Shown here piece by piece: positions 7,423 to 15,395 of a stretch of DNA of 43,279 bases (within the stretch, counting starts at the first letter, position 1; each line of letters begins with the position of its first letter). The stretch comes from Archaeoglobus_B sp964471215. Lineage in GTDB: Archaea > Halobacteriota > Archaeoglobi > Archaeoglobales > Archaeoglobaceae. The stretch is taken from NCBI GenBank assembly GCA_964471215.1, contig CAYYFC010000011.1, positions 1 through 43,279 of the forward strand. The letters are read 5' to 3'. The translations under genes and the position numbers were made by a program. A model generated the notes under the pieces. It had not been told where the DNA came from and searched no databases. It saw only the letters and a list, made by a program, of their open reading frames with translations.

Positions 7423-8394
7423 TTATTCATAGATCTTAATAATTTTTGCGACAAAAAATCCGGAAGTTTCGTGTTTGTGCGGATAAAATCTTCTGCATTT
7501 TGAAATCTCCCTATCAAACTCTATATCCGTATTGGGAATTTTTACAAATGCCTTTTCTCCCCATTTTATCTCCTCTAACTCTATATCGAAGTTTTCTAGT
7601 GCGAACTGTATCACAAACTCGTTTTCTTCAGGCGTTAAGGAGCACGTTGAATAGACTAGCGTTCCACCAGCCTTCAGACTCTTTATAGCTGAAGAAATTA
7701 GATCTCTTTGAAGCCTTGAACAGAACTCTATGTCTTCTATACCGTCAATCCTCTTTCTGTCCTTATCCTTGTGAATTACACCTTCACCACTGCACGGAGC
7801 ATCCAGTAATATTTTATCTGCTTTTATTCCTATTTTATGAAATTTTGCGGCATTCATCTTTATTACAACCGTATTCAGTACGCCCATTCTATGTATGTTG
7901 TCTATCAATGCCCTTATCCTCTGTTCGTTTGCTTCTATCGCTATAATTACACCCCTGTTATTCATAAGCTGAGCTAAGAACGTAGTTTTACCTCCTGGAG
8001 CGGATGTGAAGTCGATGACTATTTCATCGTGCTCTGGATTCAGTGCAAGCGGAGGTATGCACGAGCTCTTCTCCATTACGTAGTAATAACCCATCAGATA
8101 CTCCGGAGTGGCACCTATTGAATATGGCTCCTTCAGAACCTTGTAGCAGAAGGGTACATCCGTTTTTTCAAGCTTAAACCCTCTTTCCTCTAACCTCTCT
8201 ATTAACTCATCTTCTTCAATCTTTATCGTGTTAACCCTTATGTGCTTCGGTATTCCCCTCTCCATTGCCTCTACGAGCTTCAGAGTTTCATCTCTACCGA
8301 AGAAATTTATCCATCTTCTTATTATAAATTCATTATATCCAAACTTTCTTGCAATTTCCCTTGAATCCGGTGTCGAAGGGAAGTCGAGGATCAT
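7423..8394 (-). CDS. RsmB/NOP2-family RNA m5C methyltransferase
   Basis: A SAM-dependent cytosine-5 RNA methyltransferase of the NOL1/NOP2/Sun family. It has the SAM-binding DFTSAPGGKTTFLAQ, the first cysteine motif LLDAPCSGEG and the catalytic cysteine motif YSTCSLTPEENE. The target (tRNA or rRNA) cannot be told from sequence. I chose ATG 8394, which begins MILDFPSTPD after a GGAGGG element; the frame extends to 8433, but that would overlap the divergent radical SAM gene. The lack of an extra PUA or long N-terminal domain makes it a compact archaeal form of about 323 aa. Confidence 0.87.
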   Translation of the reverse strand: MILDFPSTPDSREIARKFGYNEFIIRRWINFFGRDETLKLVEAMERGIPKHIRVNTIKIEEDELIERLEERGFKLEKTDVPFCYKVLKEPYSIGATPEYLMGYYYVMEKSSCIPPLALNPEHDEIVIDFTSAPGGKTTFLAQLMNNRGVIIAIEANEQRIRALIDNIHRMGVLNTVVIKMNAAKFHKIGIKADKILLDAPCSGEGVIHKDKDRKRIDGIEDIEFCSRLQRDLISSAIKSLKAGGTLVYSTCSLTPEENEFVIQFALENFDIELEEIKWGEKAFVKIPNTDIEFDREISKCRRFYPHKHETSGFFVAKIIKIYE

Positions 8395-8422
8395 TTTTAT
8401 ATCAACCCTCCAAATACATCTA

Positions 8423-9868
8423 GTGGAATTCAACCCATATGTTAAAAAGTGGAGGAAGGGTTTAAAGAGAATTGCACTGGTTTATCCAAACAGGTATATA
8501 GGGGGAATCGCGAACGTAGGTCTTCAGTTTATATACGCGTATCTTAACTCGCTTGAGAACTGCATATGCGAGAGGTTTTACTCAGATGTCTTCGAAGGGC
8601 TTAGAAGTATGGAAAGCGGTACACATTTGAGGGAATTTGATGTAGCCCTTTTCTCACTTCAATACGAGGAGGATTACTTTAAGGCAGTTGAAATACTTGA
8701 GAGAAGCGGATTTAAGGGTATGAAAATAGCGGGAGGACCGTGCGCCATGATAAACCCCAGACCTTTAAAGGATTTCTTCGATGCCTTCATAATAGGAGAG
8801 GTCGAGAAGAGCAATGTTCTGGATTTGATAGTCGAATCGAGATCTAAAGAGGAATTAAAGGATTTGAAGGGAATCTGGACTGGCCACGAGGAAAGGGTTA
8901 AGAGGATAAAACCAAAAAAACTTGATTTTTATCTTGGGAAGCAGATAATAGGTGAATCCGCGTTCGGGAAGTGCATATTGCTCGAAGTTGGAAGAGGTTG
9001 CTTCAGAAGATGCAGATTCTGCGTTGTTAGACAGATATACTCTCCGGTTAGATGGAGGGATCCCGATATCCTTTTGGACTTTGCGGAAAGCCATAAAGGA
9101 CTTGTAGATAAATGCTCGCTTATAGCCCCATCTGTCGGCGACTATCCCGACATAAAGAAGTTGACGTCGAATCTGATAGAGATGGGATACATGGTCTCGC
9201 CATCATCCATCCGTGCCGACACTGTCGATGAGGAATTGATGGAGATGTTTGCAGTGGGAGGGTTGAAGAGCTTCACAATTGCACCGGAGGCTGGTAGTCA
9301 GAGGTTGAGAGACATTCTTGGAAAGGATCTGAGTGAGGAGGATATAATGAACGCTGCATCGATAGCGAGCGAAAAGGGAATAAAGAGTATAAAGCTCTAT
9401 TTCATGATAGGTCTTCCAAAGGAAACGAAAGAAGATCTGAAGGAATTGATAGAGCTAGCAAAAAAGATAAAGAGGTTATTCAGGGACGTTTCTATCTCGA
9501 TAAATCCACTTGTACCAAAGCCTCACACACCTTTTCAGTGGTTGCCCTATACGGGATTTAGGGATTTCTTAGCTGGTATGAAGGAGTTGAAGAGGAGAAT
9601 AGATTTCCTTAAGAAGGAGTTGTCAAGGGAGTTCGATGTTTCGGTTAGCAGTCCAGATAAATTTGCAATTCAGACAATTCTTTCCAGAGGCGGTGAAGAA
9701 GTTTGCAACCTGATAAGAACGAGAAAGCAGAGCTTAAGAATTGCTAAGGATCTAGGCCTTCTGAAATACCTTGGAGAGATTCCGGTTGAAGATAAGCTAC
9801 CGTGGGATTTCATAGATCACGGATACAGCAAGAGCAGATTGATTAGAGAATACGAGAAAACGTTCTGA
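8423..9868 (+). CDS. Radical SAM protein with N-terminal B12-binding-like domain
   Basis: About 481 aa from the GTG at 8423, which gives a protein starting with EFNPYVKKW after the initiator. The N-terminal 150 residues look like a cobalamin-binding-type Rossmann domain (YPNRYIGGIANVGLQ; IAGGPCAMINP). The radical SAM cluster motif CFRRCRFC follows near residue 193 in GRGCFRRCRFCVVRQ. Later landmarks, FTIAPEAGSQRLR and YFMIGLPKET, are typical of this archaeal group of Elp3/MiaB-like radical SAM enzymes. The substrate is unknown. It is divergent from the methyltransferase gene with about 28 bp between the starts, so the promoters overlap. Confidence 0.8.
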   Translation: MEFNPYVKKWRKGLKRIALVYPNRYIGGIANVGLQFIYAYLNSLENCICERFYSDVFEGLRSMESGTHLREFDVALFSLQYEEDYFKAVEILERSGFKGMKIAGGPCAMINPRPLKDFFDAFIIGEVEKSNVLDLIVESRSKEELKDLKGIWTGHEERVKRIKPKKLDFYLGKQIIGESAFGKCILLEVGRGCFRRCRFCVVRQIYSPVRWRDPDILLDFAESHKGLVDKCSLIAPSVGDYPDIKKLTSNLIEMGYMVSPSSIRADTVDEELMEMFAVGGLKSFTIAPEAGSQRLRDILGKDLSEEDIMNAASIASEKGIKSIKLYFMIGLPKETKEDLKELIELAKKIKRLFRDVSISINPLVPKPHTPFQWLPYTGFRDFLAGMKELKRRIDFLKKELSREFDVSVSSPDKFAIQTILSRGGEEVCNLIRTRKQSLRIAKDLGLLKYLGEIPVEDKLPWDFIDHGYSKSRLIREYEKTF

Positions 9869-9871
9869 TTT

Positions 9872-9995
9872 TACAAAAAGTCGTTGAGAAAGCCTAGGTT
9901 TATACGGTTAGATTTATAAGATTAAGAATTTCTATTTCATCTCGAAATCCTGTTTTTATTCCATGCGACCCCTATACTGTTTAATGCTGGGAGCG
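9872..9995 (+). other. Short IS-remnant-like spacer
   Basis: The spacer between two convergent genes begins TTACAAAAAGTCGTTGAGAA, close to the TTACAAAAAGTCGCTAAGAA found at 1378. It ends with TGCTGGGAGCGTCAC, which faintly resembles an IS605 right end. It may be an internally deleted copy of the same element; similarity is limited, so this is only a suggestion. Confidence 0.25.
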
Positions 9996-10343
9996 TCACA
10001 AATCACCGAGATAAAACAGATGACTCTTGCACTTGCAATCGGAGCAACCAAAACCCTTCACATATTCAAATCTCTTGGATAAATCTCCGGCTATTCTGCA
10101 TTCCATTCTTTCGTTTGGTATTAAGAAAGCTAACATGTCATCGGAATTTACGCTCAGATAATCTATGTGCCACCTCATCTTCTTATCCCTCCTGAAGTGT
10201 CTCGCAACCCTCTTAAGCATATTGTTCATACCGCTTCCGACGTACACGTACAACCCCTTCTTAAAATCTATAACTCCAAGGCTTCCGACGCAAAATCTTT
10301 TGTCGCTGTTTATCCTTATGAAAAGCAGATAAGTCCCCTTCAT
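9996..10343 (-). CDS. DUF123 GIY-YIG-like protein
   Basis: A 115-aa protein of the DUF123 family, a GIY-YIG-nuclease-related domain common in archaea and sometimes fused to endonuclease III. The segment GLYVYVGSGMNNMLKRVARH corresponds to the GIY-YIG-like core with its conserved arginine. A C-terminal CSDCKCKSHLFYL, with three cysteines and a histidine, could bind metal. Its start overlaps the end of the aRF1 gene by 4 nt, so it is translated as the last gene of a minus-strand operon. The biological role is unknown. Confidence 0.82.
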   Translation of the reverse strand: MKGTYLLFIRINSDKRFCVGSLGVIDFKKGLYVYVGSGMNNMLKRVARHFRRDKKMRWHIDYLSVNSDDMLAFLIPNERMECRIAGDLSKRFEYVKGFGCSDCKCKSHLFYLGDL

Positions 10344-11551
10344 CTCGGTTTGAATCTTAATATAGCCGCTATTCCCCCGAACGCATTGAGAAGCATAGCA
10401 CCCTCTTCAGATTCCGTAGATAGTATCTCTACCTTTGCCCCCGTCTTTTCTGCAAGCTCGGAAAGTTCTAGGACGACATCTCTTCTATCAACTATCTCCA
10501 TTTCAAATCCATCCTTTTCGCAAAGTATCTTCTTATCACCGTCCCTAATCGTAACCTCGATCTCCTTTCTGCACTGTGGGCATCTGTACTTTACTCTCTC
10601 TAGTCTAAGACCCTCACTTAGAAGAAGTATGTCAACGGCGCCGATGTTCAAATACCTTCTTATCTCTTCTTCACCGTAAGCTGCCAGACCATCCTTTACG
10701 ACCTCCTTCAGAAATCTGTTCATAAGCTTCTTTTCTCTTATCAGATCAAGTTCCTGCAGTGTATCCTCAGCCTTTTCGACGAGCTCGTAGAGTCCGCTTT
10801 CATCTGTGTATCCAACATCGAAAAGACCTACTATCTTCTTCTGAAGCTCGTAATGCAGATACTCACCCTTGTAGAACTCCTCCTTTGTAGGAGAAGGACC
10901 TCCTATTAGAATTCCGAGGAGCTCGTCCTTGTACTGAAGAAAGGCGTTGTTGGCTTTTTCTCCAACCTTCTTGTAGAATTCGTGAATGGCGATCTCCCTT
11001 AACCTTTCAAATCTAAGCGCACTCTGACCTCCCTGCCTGTGCTTTCCCGGAACCATTGAAGTCGTATATGCGAGAACCTCTATTCTCTTTCCCTTTAGTA
11101 GCCCTATTGTAGCCTCCCTTCTGTCGAGAACTATCAGTCCGTATAGCTTCTTTTCCTTCAGCATATCCTTAAGGGGTTCAAGGTAGAACTTGGAATCGCA
11201 GTGGTACTTGTAAAGAGGAACTGGCTCTGGCGGAATTATTATTTCTGTTATCCTTTTTTCTTTACCGTTCTCCTCTATTACTCCGCTCACTATTACCATT
11301 CCATTTTCTGGAGGTTTTCTGAACATCTTTAATCTCTGAAGTATTGCCTCCAGACCTGCTATTACATTCGTTCTTGTCTGCTTTGATTTTATGTTCTCTG
11401 CTTGGCTAAGCTCGCTTCTGAGCTGATTTGACACATCGGCTATGTTCTTATCGGGAGGTATATAAAGCGTTATGAGCTCAGTACCCCTGCCCTTATACCT
11501 CTCAAGTTCTTCAAGTTTTCTCTTGAATTCGTACATTATCCTTGATGTCAT
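10340..11551 (-). CDS. prf1: Peptide chain release factor aRF1
   Basis: Archaeal class I release factor, homologous to eukaryotic eRF1, which reads all three stop codons and triggers peptide release. The stop-codon-recognition motif NIKS is at residues 53-56 and the catalytic GGQ at 174-176 (GKHRQGGQSALRF). The C-terminal third has a CPQC...C mini-domain near residues 324-345 (YRCPQCRKEIEV; ILCEKDGFE). The length of 403 aa is normal. It lies in an operon with the cis-prenyltransferase upstream and the DUF123 gene downstream. Confidence 0.95.
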   Translation of the reverse strand: MTSRIMYEFKRKLEELERYKGRGTELITLYIPPDKNIADVSNQLRSELSQAENIKSKQTRTNVIAGLEAILQRLKMFRKPPENGMVIVSGVIEENGKEKRITEIIIPPEPVPLYKYHCDSKFYLEPLKDMLKEKKLYGLIVLDRREATIGLLKGKRIEVLAYTTSMVPGKHRQGGQSALRFERLREIAIHEFYKKVGEKANNAFLQYKDELLGILIGGPSPTKEEFYKGEYLHYELQKKIVGLFDVGYTDESGLYELVEKAEDTLQELDLIREKKLMNRFLKEVVKDGLAAYGEEEIRRYLNIGAVDILLLSEGLRLERVKYRCPQCRKEIEVTIRDGDKKILCEKDGFEMEIVDRRDVVLELSELAEKTGAKVEILSTESEEGAMLLNAFGGIAAILRFKPR

Positions 11552-11564
11552 AGAACTGATTCAA

Positions 11565-12341
11565 TTACGAATATTTATATCTGTTTTGCCAAGACCTTAT
11601 AGCCCTCAGAAGATCTATCTTTCTGAATTCAGGCCAGTATATATCACAGAAGTAAGCTATGGAATTTGTAGTCTGCCATGGAAGGAAGTTTGAAAGCCTC
11701 TGCTCCCCTCCAGTTCTTATTAAAAGGTCGACAGATTCGTATCCGTTATCAGAATAGAGATTTCTCTCTATATGCTCCTTTCTTATCTCGTCAGCCCTTA
11801 TAATCCCTTTTTTTACATCTATAAGTAGCTTTCTTATCGCATCTATGAGCTCCTGTCTTCCGCCGTATGCAAGTGCTATGTTTAGGTTGTATCTATCGTA
11901 ATCCTTGGTCGCGAGCTCAAGCTTAAAGACTACCTTCTGGACTTTTTCTGGAAGGAGATCCTTTTTCCCTATTATCCTAACCCTTACCCTGTTCTTATGT
12001 ATCCTCTTATCCCTCAAAAGGTCGTTAAGCTTCTGTTCCATCAATTTGAACAGATTCTTCTTCTCCTCCTCATCTCTTCTGAAATTTTCAGTTGAAAATG
12101 CATAAACCGTTACATTTTTTATACCAAGCTCAAGACACCATTCCAGAATTTTCTCAGCCTTTCTAGAACCGAATATGTGACCGAAATATGCAGGAAGACC
12201 TATTTTCCTAGCATATCTTCTGTTTCCGTCCATTATTATTGCTATATGATTCGGAATCTTGTTTTTCATTACCTCCCTAATCAGCAACTTCTCATAAATC
12301 TTATACACCAGTTTTTTTAGTAACGAGATCAGAACCATCAT
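11565..12341 (-). CDS. uppS: cis-Prenyltransferase (UppS family)
   Basis: A polyprenyl diphosphate synthase that adds cis-isoprene units to make the long lipid carrier used for glycosylation; archaeal members start from geranylgeranyl diphosphate. The catalytic IAIIMDGNRRYARK is near residue 34, VYAFSTENFRR near 99, and the C-terminal DLLIRTGGEQRLSNFLPWQ near 206. The 258-aa length fits. The product may be dolichol-type carrier for N-glycosylation of surface proteins, including archaellin; that link is inference. It overlaps the upstream small gene by 4 nt. Confidence 0.93.
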   Translation of the reverse strand: MMVLISLLKKLVYKIYEKLLIREVMKNKIPNHIAIIMDGNRRYARKIGLPAYFGHIFGSRKAEKILEWCLELGIKNVTVYAFSTENFRRDEEEKKNLFKLMEQKLNDLLRDKRIHKNRVRVRIIGKKDLLPEKVQKVVFKLELATKDYDRYNLNIALAYGGRQELIDAIRKLLIDVKKGIIRADEIRKEHIERNLYSDNGYESVDLLIRTGGEQRLSNFLPWQTTNSIAYFCDIYWPEFRKIDLLRAIRSWQNRYKYS

Positions 12342-12631
12342 CCGAACTCCTCTAGAATAGATTTTACAAGATCTATATATTCAGGTTTCAAAAAATACCT
12401 GTTTTTATCCCCAATCTCCATCTTTAATATACCCAGTTTTGAATTCATGAGACCGACCATAGCAGATATTCCCCTCAAATTTATGTCAAATCCCCTTTCC
12501 CTCAACCTCTCGTATATCTCCTTTGTCGTATATTTCTTACCGTCGAGGAGTAATATTAATAACTCCTTTCTTATTCCCCTCTTATCCCTTTCTAGGTATT
12601 TCCTCAACCTCGCAACTATCTCTTCTTTCAC
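12338..12631 (-). CDS. Small archaeal wHTH-like protein (DUF2551)
   Basis: A 97-aa protein that I recognise as the DUF2551 family of Euryarchaeota. The middle (YTTKEIYERLRERGFDINLR, then GISAMVGLMNSKLGIL) reads as a winged-helix-like fold, so a DNA- or RNA-binding regulator is possible. It lies between a radical SAM gene (9 nt upstream) and uppS (4-nt overlap), so it is co-expressed with them. No function is established. Confidence 0.65.
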   Translation of the reverse strand: MKEEIVARLRKYLERDKRGIRKELLILLLDGKKYTTKEIYERLRERGFDINLRGISAMVGLMNSKLGILKMEIGDKNRYFLKPEYIDLVKSILEEFG

Positions 12632-12640
12632 AAAAACACC

Positions 12641-13657
12641 TCACAGTGGTATTACTTCCACTACTATTCTCTTTGATGTCGGATACCTCTCAATTACGCT
12701 TACATCAAACCCCTCTCTTTTAAGCACGTCCTTCCACATCTCCACAAACTCAACCGAAGTCTCGACACCCCCATCAACCTCTACAAATTTCTGATTATTA
12801 TATTTTTTTAAGATCTCCCTTATCCTCTCGATCCTGCCCTGTATAAATCCGCATAAAACAGTTCCTTCACTCGTAATTTTATAAAATTCAGGCATCTTTT
12901 TTGCCATCCTTATAAGCCTTCTCCTGAACTGTACTCTATCCTTAAATCTTGCGGTACAATAATGGAACTTGTTAACTTTTTTAGCGTATTCATCTGCAAT
13001 CTCAGCGCTGTTAAGACAGCCGTAGTGATCATCAGGTCTGTATCCCCTCTTCACAAGCTCTCTATAATTCGTCGATGAGAACTCAAGTTCGTTTAGATTT
13101 AGGAACACATCGCATCCGTTAACAAGCTCCACTATATCTTCCGAGAATTTTAAAGCTGGAATTTCTATTCCTACCTCTAATCCCATAATCTTCGAAATCC
13201 TTATGGGCTCCAGAAATCTGTGCGGATCTCTGAGTTCAACTGGATGAAATCTTATCTCATCCAATCCTGCATCCGCTAATCTTCTTATAGTTCTCTCCTT
13301 TAAGGGTATGCTCGTGTAAAGATGTGAATGGATATCTCTGAATACCCTAAGGTACTCCAAAACTCTTTCGAGCTTCAGAATTGGTTCTCCTCCTGTTATT
13401 GCAATCCCTTCGGCATCCATCGTATTGGCCTCTTCCAGCGCATCCTCTATTCTCCTCACCTCCCTTTCATTTGCGTACATGACATCCCTTCCCCTCCTCT
13501 CATCCGAAATCGGGCAGTAAAAACAGGAGTTCTTACATATCCCGGTTATAAAAAGAACTAGTTTAGCCCCTCTCCTACAGATCTTGCAACCATCTGGAAG
13601 GTAACTGTAATAGCTTCCGCATTCAATTCTTTTAAATCTCACAAAGAGAATTAACAT
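12641..13657 (-). CDS. Radical SAM protein (COG2108-like)
   Basis: A radical SAM enzyme of about 338 aa. The cluster motif is CKNSCFYC in FITGICKNSCFYCP, and a preceding DGCKICRRGAK adds two cysteines near the N-terminus, a feature of this archaeal group. ITGGEPILKLERVL follows as the SAM-contacting motif. The C-terminal part is family-specific. The substrate is unknown. The start may be the ATG at 13657 or a GTG five codons inside (VRFKRIE). It heads the minus-strand operon that runs through aRF1 and the DUF123 gene. Confidence 0.8.
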   Translation of the reverse strand: MLILFVRFKRIECGSYYSYLPDGCKICRRGAKLVLFITGICKNSCFYCPISDERRGRDVMYANEREVRRIEDALEEANTMDAEGIAITGGEPILKLERVLEYLRVFRDIHSHLYTSIPLKERTIRRLADAGLDEIRFHPVELRDPHRFLEPIRISKIMGLEVGIEIPALKFSEDIVELVNGCDVFLNLNELEFSSTNYRELVKRGYRPDDHYGCLNSAEIADEYAKKVNKFHYCTARFKDRVQFRRRLIRMAKKMPEFYKITSEGTVLCGFIQGRIERIREILKKYNNQKFVEVDGGVETSVEFVEMWKDVLKREGFDVSVIERYPTSKRIVVEVIPL

Positions 13658-13713
13658 GTTTTATTTTTAACCTTTTGCACAACAAAAAATATAAGTAAGT
13701 TGTATTTTTTTAC

Positions 13714-14058
13714 ATGGAGGTCAACGAGTATTCGTTCGGGAGAATAGTTATAGAAGGAAAGGTCTACAAATCCGACGTAATAGTCGGAAGGGATTTTTTG
13801 AAGGACGGGTGGTGGAGGAAGGAAGGTCATAGGGTTCAGATAGAGGACATAGATGACATAGTAAACTACAGACCCGAAGTTGTTGTGTTCGGAACAGGTG
13901 CCTACGGTGCGGTAAGAGTTGACAGGGAAGTTGTGGAAAAGCTAAAGGAAATGGGGGTTGAGGTGATAATAGATAAGACAGAGAAAGCAGTAAAGATATA
14001 TAATAAATTATTAAAGGAAGGGAAAAAAGTTTTACTTGCAGCTCATCTCACCTGCTAA
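13714..14058 (+). CDS. Mth938-like domain protein
   Basis: A 114-aa protein of the Mth938/NDUFAF3 fold family (DUF498). The family core is PEVVVFGTGAYGAVRV near residues 55-70, followed by the VEVIIDKTEKAVKIYNKL helix. Function in archaea is unknown; the eukaryotic relative helps assemble respiratory complex I. It is divergent from the radical SAM gene; an AT-rich segment with TATAAGTAAG lies about 25 nt before the start. Confidence 0.8.
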   Translation: MEVNEYSFGRIVIEGKVYKSDVIVGRDFLKDGWWRKEGHRVQIEDIDDIVNYRPEVVVFGTGAYGAVRVDREVVEKLKEMGVEVIIDKTEKAVKIYNKLLKEGKKVLLAAHLTC

Positions 14059-14126
14059 CATTTTTAAATCCTAACGAATTTCACAATAAATCCGATGAAT
14101 TATGATGAAGAGAAGGAGGTGATGGA

Positions 14127-14489
14127 ATGGCATATATAAGATTTGAGGTGCCGGAGGATTTGCAGAACGAGGCTCTTGCCTTACTTGAAAAGGCCAGGGA
14201 AACTGGTAAGATAAAGAAGGGTACTAATGAGACCACAAAGTCTGTCGAGAGAGGGCTGGCAAAACTCGTCTACATAGCGATGGATGTAGATCCGCCTGAA
14301 ATAGTAGCTCATCTACCCTTGCTTTGCGAGGAAAAGAACATACCCTATGTTTACATTAAGAGCAAGGAAGAACTTGGAAAAGCAGCAGGAATAGATGTTG
14401 CAGCAGCATCAGCATGCATAATAGATGAAGGAGAGGCAAAAGTTGAGCTAAAAAAGATCATAGAGAAACTCAGGGGTTTAAAGAAGTAA
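14127..14489 (+). CDS. rpl7ae: Ribosomal protein L7Ae
   Basis: L7Ae binds kink-turn RNA and serves in the ribosome, in box C/D and H/ACA sRNPs and in archaeal RNase P. The 120-aa sequence shows KKGTNETTKSVERGLAKLVY, the RNA-contacting stretch, followed by DVDPPEIVAHLPLLCEEKNI and the conserved LGKAAGIDVAAAS. A textbook GGAGGTGAT lies 4 nt before the ATG. It leads an operon S28e-L24e-ndk-infB, an order common in archaea. Confidence 0.96.
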   Translation: MAYIRFEVPEDLQNEALALLEKARETGKIKKGTNETTKSVERGLAKLVYIAMDVDPPEIVAHLPLLCEEKNIPYVYIKSKEELGKAAGIDVAAASACIIDEGEAKVELKKIIEKLRGLKK

Positions 14490-14522
14490 TACTTTTATAT
14501 GTATTTCTGTAGATGTGATAAC

Positions 14523-14735
14523 ATGGCCGAGGAGGATGTTGCTCCGGCAGAGGTTATAGAGATAATAGGAAGGACGGGTATGCACGGTGAGGCCACTCAG
14601 GTTAAGGTGAGGATTCTGGATGGCGAGAACAAGGGGAGGATAATAACTAGGAACGTAATAGGTCCCGTAAGAGTTGGCGATATACTTATGATAAAGGAAA
14701 CGGCTAGAGAGGCTAGAAAGCTAGTTGTGAGGTGA
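14523..14735 (+). CDS. rps28e: Ribosomal protein S28e
   Basis: Small-subunit protein S28e, 70 aa. The family signature is TGMHGEATQVKVRILDG followed by GRIITRNVIGPVRVGDIL and the terminal ETAREARKLVVR. The ATG at 14523 (MAEEDVAPAE) is preferred over an upstream in-frame ATG at 14499, whose extra residues (including two cysteines) are not family-like. It lies between L7Ae and L24e on the same strand. Confidence 0.95.
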   Translation: MAEEDVAPAEVIEIIGRTGMHGEATQVKVRILDGENKGRIITRNVIGPVRVGDILMIKETAREARKLVVR

Positions 14736-14739
14736 TCGA

Positions 14740-14922
14740 ATGGAGAAGAGAGTATGCTCCTTCTGCGGATACGAGATAGAGCCGGGAACGGGTAAGATGG
14801 TTGTAAGAAAGGACGGGAAGATCCTGTACTTCTGCTCGAGAAAATGCGAGAAGAACATGCTGGAACTTAAGAGGAATCCCAGAAAGTTGAAGTGGACAAG
14901 GTTTTACGTCAAGGGTCAGTAA
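14740..14922 (+). CDS. rpl24e: Ribosomal protein L24e
   Basis: A 60-aa zinc-ribbon ribosomal protein. The four zinc cysteines are in VCSFCGYEIEPGTG and YFCSRKCEKNML, and the C-terminal KLKWTRFYVK is characteristic. It starts 4 nt after the S28e stop, with GGTGAT as the ribosome binding site overlapping the end of S28e. Confidence 0.95.
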   Translation: MEKRVCSFCGYEIEPGTGKMVVRKDGKILYFCSRKCEKNMLELKRNPRKLKWTRFYVKGQ

Positions 14923-14934
14923 GCGGGTGGTCTA

Positions 14935-15384
14935 ATGGAGAGGACTTTTGTAATGCTTAAACCAGATGCAGTTCAGAGAGGATTGATAGGTGAAATAATA
15001 TCGAGGATAGAGAAAAAGGGTCTTAAGATAGTTGCTATGAAGATGCTCAAGATAGACAGGGAACTGGCAGAGAAGCATTACGAGGAGCACAGGGAGAAAC
15101 CGTTTTTCAAAAACCTCGTGAACTTCATAACATCGGCACCTGTAGTAGCGATGGTTGTAGAAGGAAAGAATGCTGTTAAGATTGTTAGAAATCTCGTGGG
15201 CGCGACAAATCCGGAAGAAGCATTGCCGGGGACAATAAGAGGTGACTTTGGATTGGAGATAGGAAGGAACGTAATACATGCATCGGATTCTATCAAATCT
15301 GCTGAAAGAGAGATAGCCCTTTTCTTCAGAGATGAAGAAATAGTTGAGTACAGGAGGATAGATGAGGAGTGGATTTATGAATGA
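14935..15384 (+). CDS. ndk: Nucleoside diphosphate kinase
   Basis: Ndk transfers phosphate between nucleoside tri- and diphosphates through a phosphohistidine. The N-terminal RTFVMLKPDAVQRGLIGEII, the nucleotide-binding LVGATNPEEALPGTIRGDFG and the active-site histidine in GRNVIHASDS are all present. The length of 149 aa is standard. It is the fourth gene of the L7Ae operon and ends 11 nt before infB. Confidence 0.96.
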   Translation: MERTFVMLKPDAVQRGLIGEIISRIEKKGLKIVAMKMLKIDRELAEKHYEEHREKPFFKNLVNFITSAPVVAMVVEGKNAVKIVRNLVGATNPEEALPGTIRGDFGLEIGRNVIHASDSIKSAEREIALFFRDEEIVEYRRIDEEWIYE

Positions 15385-15395
15385 GAGTGAAGTGA

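Noticed and set aside
9872..9995. A full IS605 scaffold between the radical SAM and DUF123 genes.
   Set aside because: Only the first 20 or so bases and a weak end motif resemble the family, so it is listed only as a low-confidence remnant.
10167..10679. Long open frames on the plus strand opposite aRF1 and on several other strands opposite cheA, the receptor and arlJ.
   Set aside because: They are serine-rich antisense shadows of well-supported genes, without ribosome binding sites or recognisable domains.
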